From: Sinomonas susongensis
GTDB taxonomy: Bacteria; Actinomycetota; Actinomycetes; Actinomycetales; Micrococcaceae
Direction of reading: 5' to 3'
Length of the DNA stretch: 64,000 nucleotides
Assembly: GCF_005877005.1 (NCBI RefSeq)
Contig: NZ_SSNH01000011.1
Location: 1-64,000 of the forward strand
Shown here: positions 25,169-33,663 of the stretch, piece by piece
How positions within the stretch are numbered: the stretch's first letter is position 1
Layout of the letters: each line of letters begins with the position of its first letter
Notes under the pieces: generated by a model
The model's database searches: none
Told to the model about the DNA's origin: nothing
What the model saw: the letters and a program-made list of their open reading frames with translations, nothing else
Position numbers and translations under genes: made by a program

Positions 25169-25960
25169 ATGGAAAACCTGCTGCCGCCCCTCCTCATCCT
25201 GCTCTGCGTCGTTGCGATCGTCATCCTGATGCTGCGCAGGGGGGCTCGAAGGTCCAAGCACTCGGCGGACGGGGTGCTCCCCGGCGGCCCGGAGGCTGCT
25301 GCGGCCGCCTCGTCCAAGCTCAACGAGGAGCAGCATCGCGTGGTCTACTCCTTCATCGCCCAAGGTCTCACGGTGCAGGCAATCGCCGCCTACCGTCAGG
25401 CGACGGGGACCCGACTCGTGGAGGCTCGGAACGCCGTCCTCCTGATGGACCGCTACCCCCAGGCCTTCGGGGGCCGCGCGGGACGTGTGGGCGAACAGGT
25501 CCTTCCGAAGGAGGACCTGCCCAAGGAAGGGCTGCCCCGGGACGAGGCCGCCCAGCCGGGCAGCAGCCTGCACGCCGGGCCTGTGGGCGATTCCGCCGAC
25601 GAACACGCCGTGCCCGGGACCGCAGACGAAGCGGCCGGACGGAGCGAGCCGGACGCCGCTGTCCCCGCGCCTGCGGCCCCACACCCGCGCGAGGAGGCAC
25701 CGCCGTCGTCCTCGCAGAAGCCCAAGGTGCCGACGACTCTCGGTGAGCGCTCGACGACCCGCTACCCCTACCGCTATCGCGCCATCGTCAGCAACGGGCA
25801 GCAGACGCTCGAGGTGGCGAGCAACTTGCTGAATGACGAGATCTACGCCGAGATCAAGGCGCTCGCGCAGATCGGCGACGCCGAGGACGCAGCACGGATG
25901 CTCTGGCGCCATTCGGACATCAGCATCGAAGAGGCGCGCGCCTTCGTCGAGCTCCTCTGA
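25169..25960 (+). CDS. Membrane-anchored protein with two ribosomal L7/L12-like modules
   Basis: The 263-residue protein has a short N-terminal membrane helix (about 5-22), a module at about 50-95 (GLTVQAIAAYRQATGTRLVEA), a long Pro/Ala/Glu-rich linker (about 105-205), and a second module at the C-terminus (about 224-263). Both modules resemble the C-terminal domain of ribosomal protein L7/L12, whose core is an AIKxxRxxTGxxLxEAK pattern. That domain binds translation factors; here the role is unknown. ATG 25169 has GGAAG 5 bp upstream. Confidence 0.7.
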   Translation: MENLLPPLLILLCVVAIVILMLRRGARRSKHSADGVLPGGPEAAAAASSKLNEEQHRVVYSFIAQGLTVQAIAAYRQATGTRLVEARNAVLLMDRYPQAFGGRAGRVGEQVLPKEDLPKEGLPRDEAAQPGSSLHAGPVGDSADEHAVPGTADEAAGRSEPDAAVPAPAAPHPREEAPPSSSQKPKVPTTLGERSTTRYPYRYRAIVSNGQQTLEVASNLLNDEIYAEIKALAQIGDAEDAARMLWRHSDISIEEARAFVELL

Positions 25961-25985
25961 CACGACCTCACGCCAGTCACGCGAG

Positions 25986-27122
25986 TCACGCCAGGGGCGA
26001 CGCTGCCTCCTCAGTAGCCTCGAGCACCCTCAGCGCGTTCTCGAAGCAGAGCGCGTCGAGCTCGTCGCGCGACCAGCCCCGTTCGGCGAGGGCATCGAGC
26101 AGGGGCCGATAGCCAGCCACCCCGTCCATCCCCTCGGGAAGCTCGGGGACGCCGTCGAAGTCGCCGCCGAGGCCGAGATGCCGCGGCCCGACGACGTCGC
26201 GCGCATGCTCGAGGTGACGGACGACGTCGGCGATGCTCGCCTTCGGCGCGGGATGCTCCCGCAGCCAAACCGTGAAGGCTTCGGCTGCAGTCGGGTCCTC
26301 CAGGGGAGCGACGTCGTGGAACCCCACCGGAAGGCCGAGCTCGAGGCGCTTCGCCTGGACGGCCTCCGCATGCTCGCGACAGGCCTCGGAAACGAACTTG
26401 GGCACAAACGTCACCATGAGCAAACCGCCATTGTCGGGGAGTCGCTCGAGGACGGCGTCCGGGACGTTCCGGGCGTGGCCGCACACCGAGCGGCACGAGG
26501 AGTGGGAGAACATCACTGGCGCGCGCGTCGTGTCGAGGGCATCGTGCATCGTGCGCTCGGAGACGTGGGAGAGGTCGACGATCATGCCCAGACGGTTCAT
26601 CTCGACGACGACAGACCGGCCGAAATCGCTGAGTCCAGTATCTTCGCCCTCGCCGGTCGCGGAGGAGGCCCAGGGAAGGCTGTCGTTGTGCGTGAGGGTC
26701 ATGTAGCGGACTCCCAGCTCCGCCATGGCCCGGAGGACGGCGAGTGATCCGGCGATGCTGTGCCCGCCCTCCATACCCATGAGCGACGCGATACGGCCGC
26801 GCTCGACGGCGGCGCGGACCTCGGCGGCAGTCCGAGTGAACTCGAACGTCTCCGGGTAGGCCGCGACGAGCCGGTGCACGCAGTCGATCTGCTCGAGCGT
26901 GGCCACGACGGACTGCTCCGGCGTCAGGGTCGAAGGGACGAACACCGACCAGAACTGGGCTCCCACGCCGCCCCGGCCCAGACGGGGGATGTCGGTGTGA
27001 AGTCGCGGCTGGCCGACATCGAGGCCCGCGGCCGAGATGTCGTAGCCGAAATCCTGGCGAAGGGCCCAGGGAAGGTCATTGTGTCCGTCGACGACGGGGG
27101 CGTAGACGCGCTCCGAATGCAT
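25986..27122 (-). CDS. Membrane-dipeptidase-type metallopeptidase, family M19
   Basis: The 378-residue enzyme fits the renal dipeptidase family: VDGHNDLPW with the first zinc ligands, GMEGGHSI with the bridging glutamate, VDLSHVSE and FSHSSCRSV with further histidine ligands, and GGDFDGV near the end. It should hydrolyse dipeptides, possibly with D-residues, through a binuclear zinc site. No signal peptide is seen, so it is probably cytoplasmic. It is convergent with the L7/L12-like gene. Confidence 0.92.
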   Translation of the reverse strand: MHSERVYAPVVDGHNDLPWALRQDFGYDISAAGLDVGQPRLHTDIPRLGRGGVGAQFWSVFVPSTLTPEQSVVATLEQIDCVHRLVAAYPETFEFTRTAAEVRAAVERGRIASLMGMEGGHSIAGSLAVLRAMAELGVRYMTLTHNDSLPWASSATGEGEDTGLSDFGRSVVVEMNRLGMIVDLSHVSERTMHDALDTTRAPVMFSHSSCRSVCGHARNVPDAVLERLPDNGGLLMVTFVPKFVSEACREHAEAVQAKRLELGLPVGFHDVAPLEDPTAAEAFTVWLREHPAPKASIADVVRHLEHARDVVGPRHLGLGGDFDGVPELPEGMDGVAGYRPLLDALAERGWSRDELDALCFENALRVLEATEEAASPLA

Positions 27123-27143
27123 CCCGCCATCGTACGACGACGG

Positions 27144-27791
27144 TCAGTTCCGTCCCGTGAGGTCCGAAAGGAGCTCTTCGAAGCTCTTGTCCTCCGGCCG
27201 CGTCGCGACCTTGGGGGCTCGGACGGAGCCGTCCTCCACGAGCTCTGAAGCGAGCTCCGACGCTGCCCGCTCGACCCGCGAGCTCAGGCTGCCCGCGAGG
27301 GTCGGATCGCCCTCGGAACCCGACCCCCAGTCCATCGGAGCCGCAAAGACCGCGGTGGGAATGGTCTTGGCGCGCAGATAGCTGAAGAGCGGGCGCATGG
27401 CGAAGTCGAGGACCATGCTGTGGCGCTCGGAGCCGCCTGTCACACCCAGCAGCACGGGCTTCCCTTCGAGGGACTTGTTGTCCAAGAGGTCGATGAACGA
27501 CTTGAACAGGCCGCTGTACGACGCACTGAAGACCGGCGAGACCGCAATGAGGGCATCCGCCGTTTCGACTGCGTCAATGGCCTCCGCGAGCCTCGGGGTG
27601 GCATAGCCCGTCACGAAGTTGTTCGCGATGTCGACGGCGAGATCGCGCAGCTCGTAGACCGCCACGCGGGTCTCAGTCCCGAGCTCGGCAGCTTGGCGCA
27701 CAGTCGCGTCAGCGAGCTGGTCAGCGAGAAGGCGGCTCGAGGACGGCGTCCCGAGGCCTGCTGAGACGACCACGATCTTCTTCGCACCCAT
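27144..27791 (-). CDS. NADPH-dependent FMN reductase
   Basis: The 215-residue flavodoxin-like protein opens with KIVVVSAGLGTPSSSRLLA, the phosphate-binding loop of the FMN_red family, followed by SPVFSASYSGLFKSFID, the usual flavin contact. It is similar to the CE1759-type FMN reductases of Actinobacteria. It would supply reduced flavin or reduce small molecules. ATG 27791 lies behind GGAGGGAG; an upstream in-frame ATG at 27827 has no ribosome site. Confidence 0.88.
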   Translation of the reverse strand: MGAKKIVVVSAGLGTPSSSRLLADQLADATVRQAAELGTETRVAVYELRDLAVDIANNFVTGYATPRLAEAIDAVETADALIAVSPVFSASYSGLFKSFIDLLDNKSLEGKPVLLGVTGGSERHSMVLDFAMRPLFSYLRAKTIPTAVFAAPMDWGSGSEGDPTLAGSLSSRVERAASELASELVEDGSVRAPKVATRPEDKSFEELLSDLTGRN

Positions 27792-27897
27792 GATGTCTGG
27801 TCTCCCTCCGAATCCATGCATTTGCATCTACCTCCACAACCGAGGGGGCCTCAAACCTATTCCCGACCACGGAACGTCTCGCAAGACGAGAAGGACA

Positions 27898-27931
27898 AGA
27901 GGGCCCCCGCCGTGTTCGGCGGGGGCCCTCT
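27898..27931 (-). terminator. Strong terminator of the rpsF-ssb-rpsR-rplI operon
   Basis: A perfect 15-bp stem, AGAGGGCCCCCGCCG with CGGCGGGGGCCCTCT and a 4-nt loop, lies 32 bp beyond the rplI stop codon. On the minus strand it is followed by a T/C-rich tail. The opposite strand has a weaker tail, so any bidirectional action would be partial. Confidence 0.85.
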
Positions 27932-27963
27932 CTCAGTCCAACAGCCATCCGGCTGGCACGGAA

Positions 27964-28416
27964 CTACTTCGGGGCGACAACCTGGAGGTTGATCGTCGCG
28001 GTGACCTCGTCGTGCAGGCGCACGGTGACGTCGTAGTTGCCGGTCGCCTTGATGTGGCCGGGGAGGACGACCTTGCGCTTGTCGACCGAGCCGAGGCCAG
28101 CGGCCTCGACGGCGGAGGCGACGGCCTCGGTGCGGACGGTGCCGAAGAGGCGACCCTCCTTGCCGGCCTTCACCTCGAGGCGCACCGGGGTCTTCGCAAG
28201 AGCAGCAGCCTGCTCCTGAGCAGCCTCGAGCGTCTTGTGGGCCTTGGCGGCACGCGCGGCGTTGAGCGCCTCGACGTGTGCCTCGCCACCACGCGTCCAG
28301 CGCAGCGCGAAGCCACGCGGGTAGAGGTAGTTGCGGGCGTAGCCGTCCTTGACCTCGACGACGTCACCAGGGGTGCCGAGTCCGGTCACTTCCTGGGTCA
28401 GGATGATCTTTGCCAT
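27964..28416 (-). CDS. rplI: Ribosomal protein bL9
   Basis: The 150-residue protein begins [20 protein letters not shown] and has the conserved NYLYPRGFA stretch, a connecting helix (about 45-75) and a C-terminal RNA-binding domain ending in VAPK. It binds 23S rRNA domain V of the 50S subunit. It is the last gene of the operon, 19 bp after rpsR. Confidence 0.97.
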   Translation of the reverse strand: MAKIILTQEVTGLGTPGDVVEVKDGYARNYLYPRGFALRWTRGGEAHVEALNAARAAKAHKTLEAAQEQAAALAKTPVRLEVKAGKEGRLFGTVRTEAVASAVEAAGLGSVDKRKVVLPGHIKATGNYDVTVRLHDEVTATINLQVVAPK

Positions 28417-28435
28417 GGTTCTTCAGCTTCCCTTC

Positions 28436-28675
28436 TCAGCCGCGGCCAGCGCCGGAGTAGGGGAGCAGGGCAACTTCGCGGGCGTTCTTGATCGCCTGCG
28501 CGATCTTCCGCTGCTCCTGCACGGTCACGCCGGTCACTCGGCGGGCGCGGATCTTGCCGCGGTCCGAGATGAACTTGCGCAGCAGGGCGACGTCCTTGTA
28601 GTCGATGACAGTGATGTCAGCGGCCTTCAAGGGGTTGGACTTTGGTTTCGGCTTGCGGATTTCAGCCTTGGCCAT
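28436..28675 (-). CDS. rpsR: Ribosomal protein bS18
   Basis: The 79-residue protein contains the S18 core ([19 protein letters not shown] and [20 protein letters not shown]) behind a basic N-terminus. It has no cysteines, so it is the zinc-independent form. It pairs with S6 on the 30S platform; the S6:S18 complex is also the known feedback regulator of rpsF operons. AAGGAG lies 9 bp before ATG 28675. Confidence 0.97.
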   Translation of the reverse strand: MAKAEIRKPKPKSNPLKAADITVIDYKDVALLRKFISDRGKIRARRVTGVTVQEQRKIAQAIKNAREVALLPYSGAGRG

Positions 28676-28748
28676 CGTGGAGCTCCTTCAGTCTCGCGGA
28701 GCCCGTGGCTATGCCACGGGATGGTTGATGTAAGTGATCAGTCAGTGA

Positions 28749-29330
28749 TCAGAAAGGCGGCTCGGTGTCGGGACCGCTGCCCCAACCACCCGAGTTGCTG
28801 ACGCCCGGGGTTGCCCACGGATCGTCGTTCTGCGCGCCGCCGCCACTCCAGCCGCCGGAGCCACCCTGGTTCTGCGAACCCTGGTTGCCTCCGTAGCCTC
28901 CGGAGTTGCCGCCGAAGTTACCTCCGGCATTGCCACCGCCGAAGTTCCCGCCCTGGCCGCCGGAGCGCTGGGTGCGGTTCACCTTGGCGGAGGCGTAGCG
29001 CAGGCTCGGGCCGATCTCGTCGACTTCGAGCTCGATGACGGTGCGCTTCTCGCCTTCCTTGGTCTCGTAGGAACGGCTCTTGAGCCGGCCGCTGACGATC
29101 ACGCGCATGCCCTTGGTGAGGGACTCTGCAACGTTCTCGGCAGCCTCACGCCAGATGGATGCGCGGAGGAACAGGGTCTCCCCGTCCTTCCACTCATTCG
29201 ACTGGCGGTCGAAGGTGCGCGGCGTGGAAGCCACCGTGAAATTGGCCACGGCAGAGCCCGACGGCGTGAACCGGAGTTCCGGATCGTTCGTCAGATTGCC
29301 GATCACCGTAATCGTGGTTTCGCCTGCCAT
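28749..29330 (-). CDS. ssb: Single-stranded DNA-binding protein
   Basis: The 193-residue protein has an OB fold (residues 1-112), a Gly/Asn/Gln-rich linker of about 70 residues and the acidic tip DTEPPF, which recruits replication and repair enzymes. It coats single-stranded DNA. Its place between rpsF and rpsR is the classical arrangement. Confidence 0.97.
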   Translation of the reverse strand: MAGETTITVIGNLTNDPELRFTPSGSAVANFTVASTPRTFDRQSNEWKDGETLFLRASIWREAAENVAESLTKGMRVIVSGRLKSRSYETKEGEKRTVIELEVDEIGPSLRYASAKVNRTQRSGGQGGNFGGGNAGGNFGGNSGGYGGNQGSQNQGGSGGWSGGGAQNDDPWATPGVSNSGGWGSGPDTEPPF

Positions 29331-29391
29331 GCTGCCTCCTGGTCCGAGCCTTGGACGTTCTTACGGATGAGCGAAGGGATTCACGCCAAGA

Positions 29392-29697
29392 CTACTTGGC
29401 GGAAACCTTCTGGTCTTCGGGGCGGATGATCTTGGTGCGCATGATCGTCTCGTTGAGGTTCAGCTGACGGTCAAGCTCCTGGGCCGTGGCCGGCTCAGCA
29501 GTGAAGTTGACGACGGCGTAGATGGCCTCGTTCTTCTTCTTGATCTCGTAGGCCAGACGGCGACGACCCCAGATGTCCACCTTGTCGACGGTTCCACCGT
29601 CGGTGGTGATCACATTCAGGAACTTGTCCAGCGACGGCTGCACGGTGCGCTCGTCGACCTCGGGATCGACGAGGACCATCAGTTCGTAAGCACGCAT
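29392..29697 (-). CDS. rpsF: Ribosomal protein bS6
   Basis: The 101-residue protein begins [16 protein letters not shown] and carries the conserved [18 protein letters not shown] segment. It binds S18 in the 30S subunit. ATG 29697 lies 9-10 bp behind a strong AGGAGGT; an upstream GTG at 29709 would start inside that ribosome site. The structured leader upstream suggests feedback control. Confidence 0.96.
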   Translation of the reverse strand: MRAYELMVLVDPEVDERTVQPSLDKFLNVITTDGGTVDKVDIWGRRRLAYEIKKKNEAIYAVVNFTAEPATAQELDRQLNLNETIMRTKIIRPEDQKVSAK

Positions 29698-29706
29698 ATG
29701 TGAACC

Positions 29707-29754
29707 CACCTCCTTTGGGCTAAGCGGTTGCGGTCTCTCCGCAACAGGAGGTTC
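29707..29754 (-). promoter_or_regulatory. Putative S6:S18-responsive rpsF leader
   Basis: On the minus strand GAACCTCCT (29754-29746) can pair with the ribosome site AGGAGGT (29713-29707). Inside is a perfect hairpin GTTGCGG-AGAGA-CCGCAAC (29745-29727). The 3' side of the hairpin runs into CCG and an unpaired stretch, resembling the known S6:S18 binding motif with its bulged CCG. Binding by S6:S18 would hide the ribosome site and repress the operon. The fold is drawn by eye. Confidence 0.6.
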
Positions 29755-29992
29755 ATTTGCGTTCGTCCGCGCGCGCCAGCCTTTGAGCGACCGACCGCAG
29801 CACAGACTTCCCTATGCTACCGGATCCTGCGCCGGGGACCCAGCGGGGTGAGCGCTCCCCTCCAATGACCACCACGCTATAGCCGCCCACCGCCGTCGTC
29901 CGTCCTCTCAGCAGCGTTGTGGACGACACGCCGTCGCCGCCATTGTGGAGGCACAGTCGATGCTCGCGATGCGCCGGTGCGAGGATCGTCCC

Positions 29993-30667
29993 ATGACCTC
30001 ACAGCCCGTTTCCTCACGCTCGCCTCGCGCCGTCACCGCCAGCCGCAGGATGTGGGCGATGCTGGCTGTCGGCATCGTCGCCGCCGTCCTGACCGGCCTC
30101 TTCTCCTCGTGGTGGCATGCGGCTGCGGCGGGCTGGGGCGCGGCCGCGCTCCTCTACGACATCTGGGTCCTGACCAGGATCCTCCCGATGAACGCCGACG
30201 AGACCCGGAACCATGCCCGCGAAGAGGATCCTCGACGGACCACGCGCGAGTTCCTCATCCTGTGCGCGAATCTGGCCGCCATCGTCGCCGTCATCATGGT
30301 CATGGTCTCCGGCAATCAGGCCAAGGGCGCAGGGAAGGTGACCCTCGCCCTCCTCGCGGTCCTCGTCGTCGCCGCATCCTGGCTCCTGCTCCACACGATC
30401 TTCATCCTGCGCTACGCCGAGCTCTACTACAGTGCGGCGAAGCCAGGAGGCGTCGAGTTCAATCAGGACGTCGCACCCAAGTACACAGACTTCGCGTACC
30501 TCGGCTTCACCCTGGGGATGACGTTCCAGGTTTCCGACACCAACCTGACCACGACGCAGATCCGCACGGAGGCGCTCAAACAGGGCATCCTCGGCTACGT
30601 CTTCTCTACCGTCATCCTCGCCGCGACGATCAACCTCGTGATCGGGCTGGCGACCCAGGGCGGCTGA
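29993..30667 (+). CDS. DUF1345 membrane protein
   Basis: The 224-residue protein has five to six membrane helices and DUF1345 hallmarks (LLYDIWVLTRILPMNADETR after helix two and YTDFAYLGFTLGMTFQVSDTN near the end). Family function is unknown. ATG 29993 has GAGG 8 bp upstream. The 29755-29992 spacer contains the divergent promoters of this gene and of the rpsF operon; a possible rpsF -10 is TAGCAT at 29819-29814 on the minus strand. Confidence 0.86.
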   Translation: MTSQPVSSRSPRAVTASRRMWAMLAVGIVAAVLTGLFSSWWHAAAAGWGAAALLYDIWVLTRILPMNADETRNHAREEDPRRTTREFLILCANLAAIVAVIMVMVSGNQAKGAGKVTLALLAVLVVAASWLLLHTIFILRYAELYYSAAKPGGVEFNQDVAPKYTDFAYLGFTLGMTFQVSDTNLTTTQIRTEALKQGILGYVFSTVILAATINLVIGLATQGG

Positions 30668-30707
30668 GCCTCTCAGCCGCCCGGAGAGCGGTTGGCCCTA
30701 GGCGCCA

Positions 30708-31997
30708 TCAATTCACGAAGAAGCGCTCCGCAACGAGCGCGAGCCGCCACGGATCCTGCACGCCAGCGAGCTCGCGTGCCGAATGCATCGAGAGCAGCGG
30801 CACACCCACGTCCACCGTACGGATCCCGAGCCGGGTCGCGGTGAGGGGGCCGATGGTCGAGCCGCAAGGGACGTCGTTGTTGGAGACGAACTCCTGGTAC
30901 GGAACCTCGGTCTCGGAACAGAGCCGCGCCCAGAGAGCCGCGCCTGCGGCGTCCGTAGCGTAACGCTGCTGGGCATTGATCTTGAGCAGCGGGCCGCCGT
31001 TGAGCACGGGGCGATTCGCCGGGTCGTGCTTCTCGGGGTAGTTCGGGTGGACCGCATGCCCTGCGTCGGCGGAGACGTGCCAGGAGGCGGCGAACGCTCG
31101 GCGCCGGTCGGTCGGAGTCGCGCCGAGGCCGTCCCCGATGCGGGCCAGGACGTCCTCGAGGAAGGGGCCGCACGCACCGGAACGCGTCGAGGACCCGACC
31201 TCCTCGTGGTCGAAGGCGGCCAGGACGGGGATGACGGGGTCACCGGCCCACTCGCCGGTCCTGTCGAACGCGCGGGCTAGAGCGGTGAGCCCTGCGTGGA
31301 CGGACGACAGGTTGTCGAGCCTGCCCGACGCGAAGAACTCGTCGTTCCCGCCGAACACCGCCGGCTCCTGGGCATCCGCGACCACGAGGTCGTAGCCGCC
31401 CACGAGTTCGGGATCGACCCCCGCTTCCCGCGCCACGAGGCCGAGCAGGTCCGCCGAGCTCACCTCGCCCAAGCCCCACACCGGGTTCATGTGGCGCTGC
31501 CGGTCGAGCGTGAGGCCTTCGTTGACCGTGCGGTCGAGGTGGATCGCGAGCTGGGGGAAGCGCAGGAGGGGGCCGGTCGCGGCGAGGTGCTCGGCGCCGT
31601 CGACCGTGACGATGCGCCCCGCAAGCCGCAGTTCCCGGTCAAGCCATGAGTTGAGCATGGGGCCGCCGTAGACCTCCACGCCCGCCTGCAGCCAGCCGAA
31701 GGCACCGGTGGTCGGCTTGGGCTTGAGCTTGAAAGAGGGCGAGTCCGTGTGCGCCCCGAGGATCCGGAACGGTGTGAGGGGGCCTGCGCCGTCGGGCACG
31801 ACCCATGCGATGAGCGCGCCGTCCCGGACTACCGCGTAGCCTCCCGGCGCCGTCGGCCATTCCTCCGCTTCCGTCAGCACCCGGAACCCGGCTTCCGCGA
31901 GCCGGCGGGCGCCTTCGTGCGCCGCGTGGAAGCTCGACGGCGAGGCCACGACGAAACGGCCGAGATCCTGAGCGTGGCGATGGGCAGCGGTAGGCAT
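30708..31997 (-). CDS. M18-family aminopeptidase
   Basis: The 429-residue enzyme matches aspartyl-aminopeptidase-type M18: zinc ligands in GAHTDSPSFKLKP, the FDHEEVGS motif with the catalytic glutamates, and the C-terminal LLSMHSARELAG. It removes N-terminal residues from peptides in the cytoplasm as a large oligomer. ATG 31997 follows the amidotransferase gene on the same strand by 22 bp, so the two may be co-transcribed. Confidence 0.92.
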   Translation of the reverse strand: MPTAAHRHAQDLGRFVVASPSSFHAAHEGARRLAEAGFRVLTEAEEWPTAPGGYAVVRDGALIAWVVPDGAGPLTPFRILGAHTDSPSFKLKPKPTTGAFGWLQAGVEVYGGPMLNSWLDRELRLAGRIVTVDGAEHLAATGPLLRFPQLAIHLDRTVNEGLTLDRQRHMNPVWGLGEVSSADLLGLVAREAGVDPELVGGYDLVVADAQEPAVFGGNDEFFASGRLDNLSSVHAGLTALARAFDRTGEWAGDPVIPVLAAFDHEEVGSSTRSGACGPFLEDVLARIGDGLGATPTDRRRAFAASWHVSADAGHAVHPNYPEKHDPANRPVLNGGPLLKINAQQRYATDAAGAALWARLCSETEVPYQEFVSNNDVPCGSTIGPLTATRLGIRTVDVGVPLLSMHSARELAGVQDPWRLALVAERFFVN

Positions 31998-32019
31998 GGT
32001 CCCGAGTCTAGCCAGCGCG

Positions 32020-32751
32020 TCAGCGGGCGTAGCGCTCCACGAAGTTCCGCAGGATCCGCTGCGGCTCGTAGACCTTGGCCTCCCGCGCGCGCTGCTTGAC
32101 CGCGTCCGCCTCGTCAGGATGGAAGTAGCCAGAATGGCGGTACACGTCGATGCGGCGTTCGAGGCCGGGCAGGTCCAGCTCGGGATGGAACTGGGTCGCG
32201 TAGAGGTTGCGTCTGAAGCGGAACATCTGCACCGGGCAGCTCGCCGAGCCGGCAAGCAGCGCCGCGTTCGAGGGCAGCGTCCGCACGGCCTCCTTGTGGC
32301 CGACGAACGCGTCGAAGGAAGGCTGCAGGCCCGCGCACAACGGGTCGACGAGGCCAGCCGGGGTCAGCTTCACACGGACCGGCCCGACTGGCTCGCCGAA
32401 GCGACGGTCCACGACCGCGCCCTCATGCCGGCCCAGCAGCCCGACGCCGTAGCACGCGCCGAAGAATGGGAAGTCCTCCTCGACGATCCGGTCCAGGAGC
32501 CTGCCGATCTCTGCCTCGACGCGGAGCTGCTCGGGGCTCTTCTCCTCCACGGGATCCGACGCCGTGAACGGACTGCCGCCAAGGATCACCCCCGAGAACT
32601 CGTGGAGGTCGATCTCGGGGAGGGGACCGGCCTCGACGCGCACCCGCCGCAGTTCGTCCGGGTCGAGGCCGCCGTATTCGCAGAACGCTCGGTACTCGTC
32701 GTCGGCGACGACGTCGTTGTCGCGCGTAGCGAGGAGCAGGAACGGGCGCAT
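32020..32751 (-). CDS. Class I glutamine amidotransferase-like protein
   Basis: The 243-residue protein is a lone GATase1 domain with nucleophile Cys100 in FFGACYGVGLLG and the histidine-glutamate pair in TQFHPELD. Such stand-alone proteins are annotated as GMP-synthase-like. The acceptor partner is unknown; it might act as a gamma-glutamyl hydrolase. It is upstream of the M18 aminopeptidase on the same strand, which suggests a peptide-related role, by position only. Confidence 0.85.
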   Translation of the reverse strand: MRPFLLLATRDNDVVADDEYRAFCEYGGLDPDELRRVRVEAGPLPEIDLHEFSGVILGGSPFTASDPVEEKSPEQLRVEAEIGRLLDRIVEEDFPFFGACYGVGLLGRHEGAVVDRRFGEPVGPVRVKLTPAGLVDPLCAGLQPSFDAFVGHKEAVRTLPSNAALLAGSASCPVQMFRFRRNLYATQFHPELDLPGLERRIDVYRHSGYFHPDEADAVKQRAREAKVYEPQRILRNFVERYAR

Positions 32752-32887
32752 GCGGACATTCTGCTCCGCGCATTAGGCGGCCGGAAGGGGACTCGGGTGA
32801 TGCGGCGTTCCGCTGGCCCACTTCCACCTAGGCACGTGGCGGGTCCGCCCCGACACGCCGAGGCCACCACTGATTGAGGAGAAACAA

Positions 32888-32928
32888 CCGGGCGGGAAGA
32901 ACCAGCCCGGACCAGCGATGCCGCCCGG
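32888..32928 (-). terminator. Possible terminator after the response regulator gene
   Basis: CCGGGCGG (32888-32895) can pair with CCGCCCGG (32921-32928), with an inner alternative CCGGGC/GCCCGG. It lies 12 bp past the response-regulator stop codon. There is no T-run. The remaining spacer 32752-32887 shows nothing else. Confidence 0.4.
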
Positions 32929-32940
32929 GCCAGCTGTGCC

Positions 32941-33663
32941 TCAGTAATCGGGGTTGCTCGGGACGACCAGGCCGGTCTCGTACCCGTACACGACCGCCTG
33001 CACGCGGTCCCGGAGGTGCAGCTTCGAGAGGATGCGCCGCACATGACTCTTGACCGTCGCCTCTGAGAGGTAGAGGCGTCCGGCGATCTCCGCGTTGCTG
33101 AGCCCCTCGCAGATGGCGCGCAGCACCTCCAGCTCACGCGGGGTGAGGTCTTGGAGGAGCGGGTCTGGCTGGACTTCGTGGGGCTTGGCGCCGCCGGCGA
33201 CCGCTCGAACGTAGGTCTCCAGGAGCCGTTGGGTCACGCGAGGGCTGACGACGGCGTCGCCGCTCGCGACGAGCCGGACGGCCTGCACGAGATCGGCGGG
33301 GGCGACGTCTTTGAGAAGGAAGGCGGACGCACCAGCCTGAAGGCCGGCGAACGCATACTCATCGAGGTCGAAGGTCGTGAGGATGATGACCCGTGCCGGC
33401 GACTGGGCTGCAGCGATGAGGCGCGTTGCCTCGATCCCGTCCATCCTCGGCATGCGCACGTCCATGAGGACGACGTCGGGCGCGAGCTCGCGCGTGAGGC
33501 GCACGGCCTCCGCACCATCGCCGGCCTCGCCGACCACCTCGATGCCCTCCTCGGACTCGAGGACCATGCGGAACCCGACGCGCAGGAGGGGCTGGTCGTC
33601 CACGAGCAGGAGTCGGAGGCTGCGTTCGTCCGGGGTCGAGGGGTCCTCCGGATGGGCTGTCAT
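32941..33663 (-). CDS. NarL/LuxR-type response regulator
   Basis: The 240-residue regulator has a receiver domain with phospho-acceptor Asp68 (LMDVRMPRMDG), acidic pocket Asp22/Asp23, and a C-terminal LuxR helix-turn-helix (about 172-215, LTPRELEVLRAICEGLSNAEI). It is the partner of the kinase whose stop codon it overlaps as ATGA. The pair lies directly behind an ABC-2 exporter, so control of that exporter is likely. Confidence 0.93.
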   Translation of the reverse strand: MTAHPEDPSTPDERSLRLLLVDDQPLLRVGFRMVLESEEGIEVVGEAGDGAEAVRLTRELAPDVVLMDVRMPRMDGIEATRLIAAAQSPARVIILTTFDLDEYAFAGLQAGASAFLLKDVAPADLVQAVRLVASGDAVVSPRVTQRLLETYVRAVAGGAKPHEVQPDPLLQDLTPRELEVLRAICEGLSNAEIAGRLYLSEATVKSHVRRILSKLHLRDRVQAVVYGYETGLVVPSNPDY

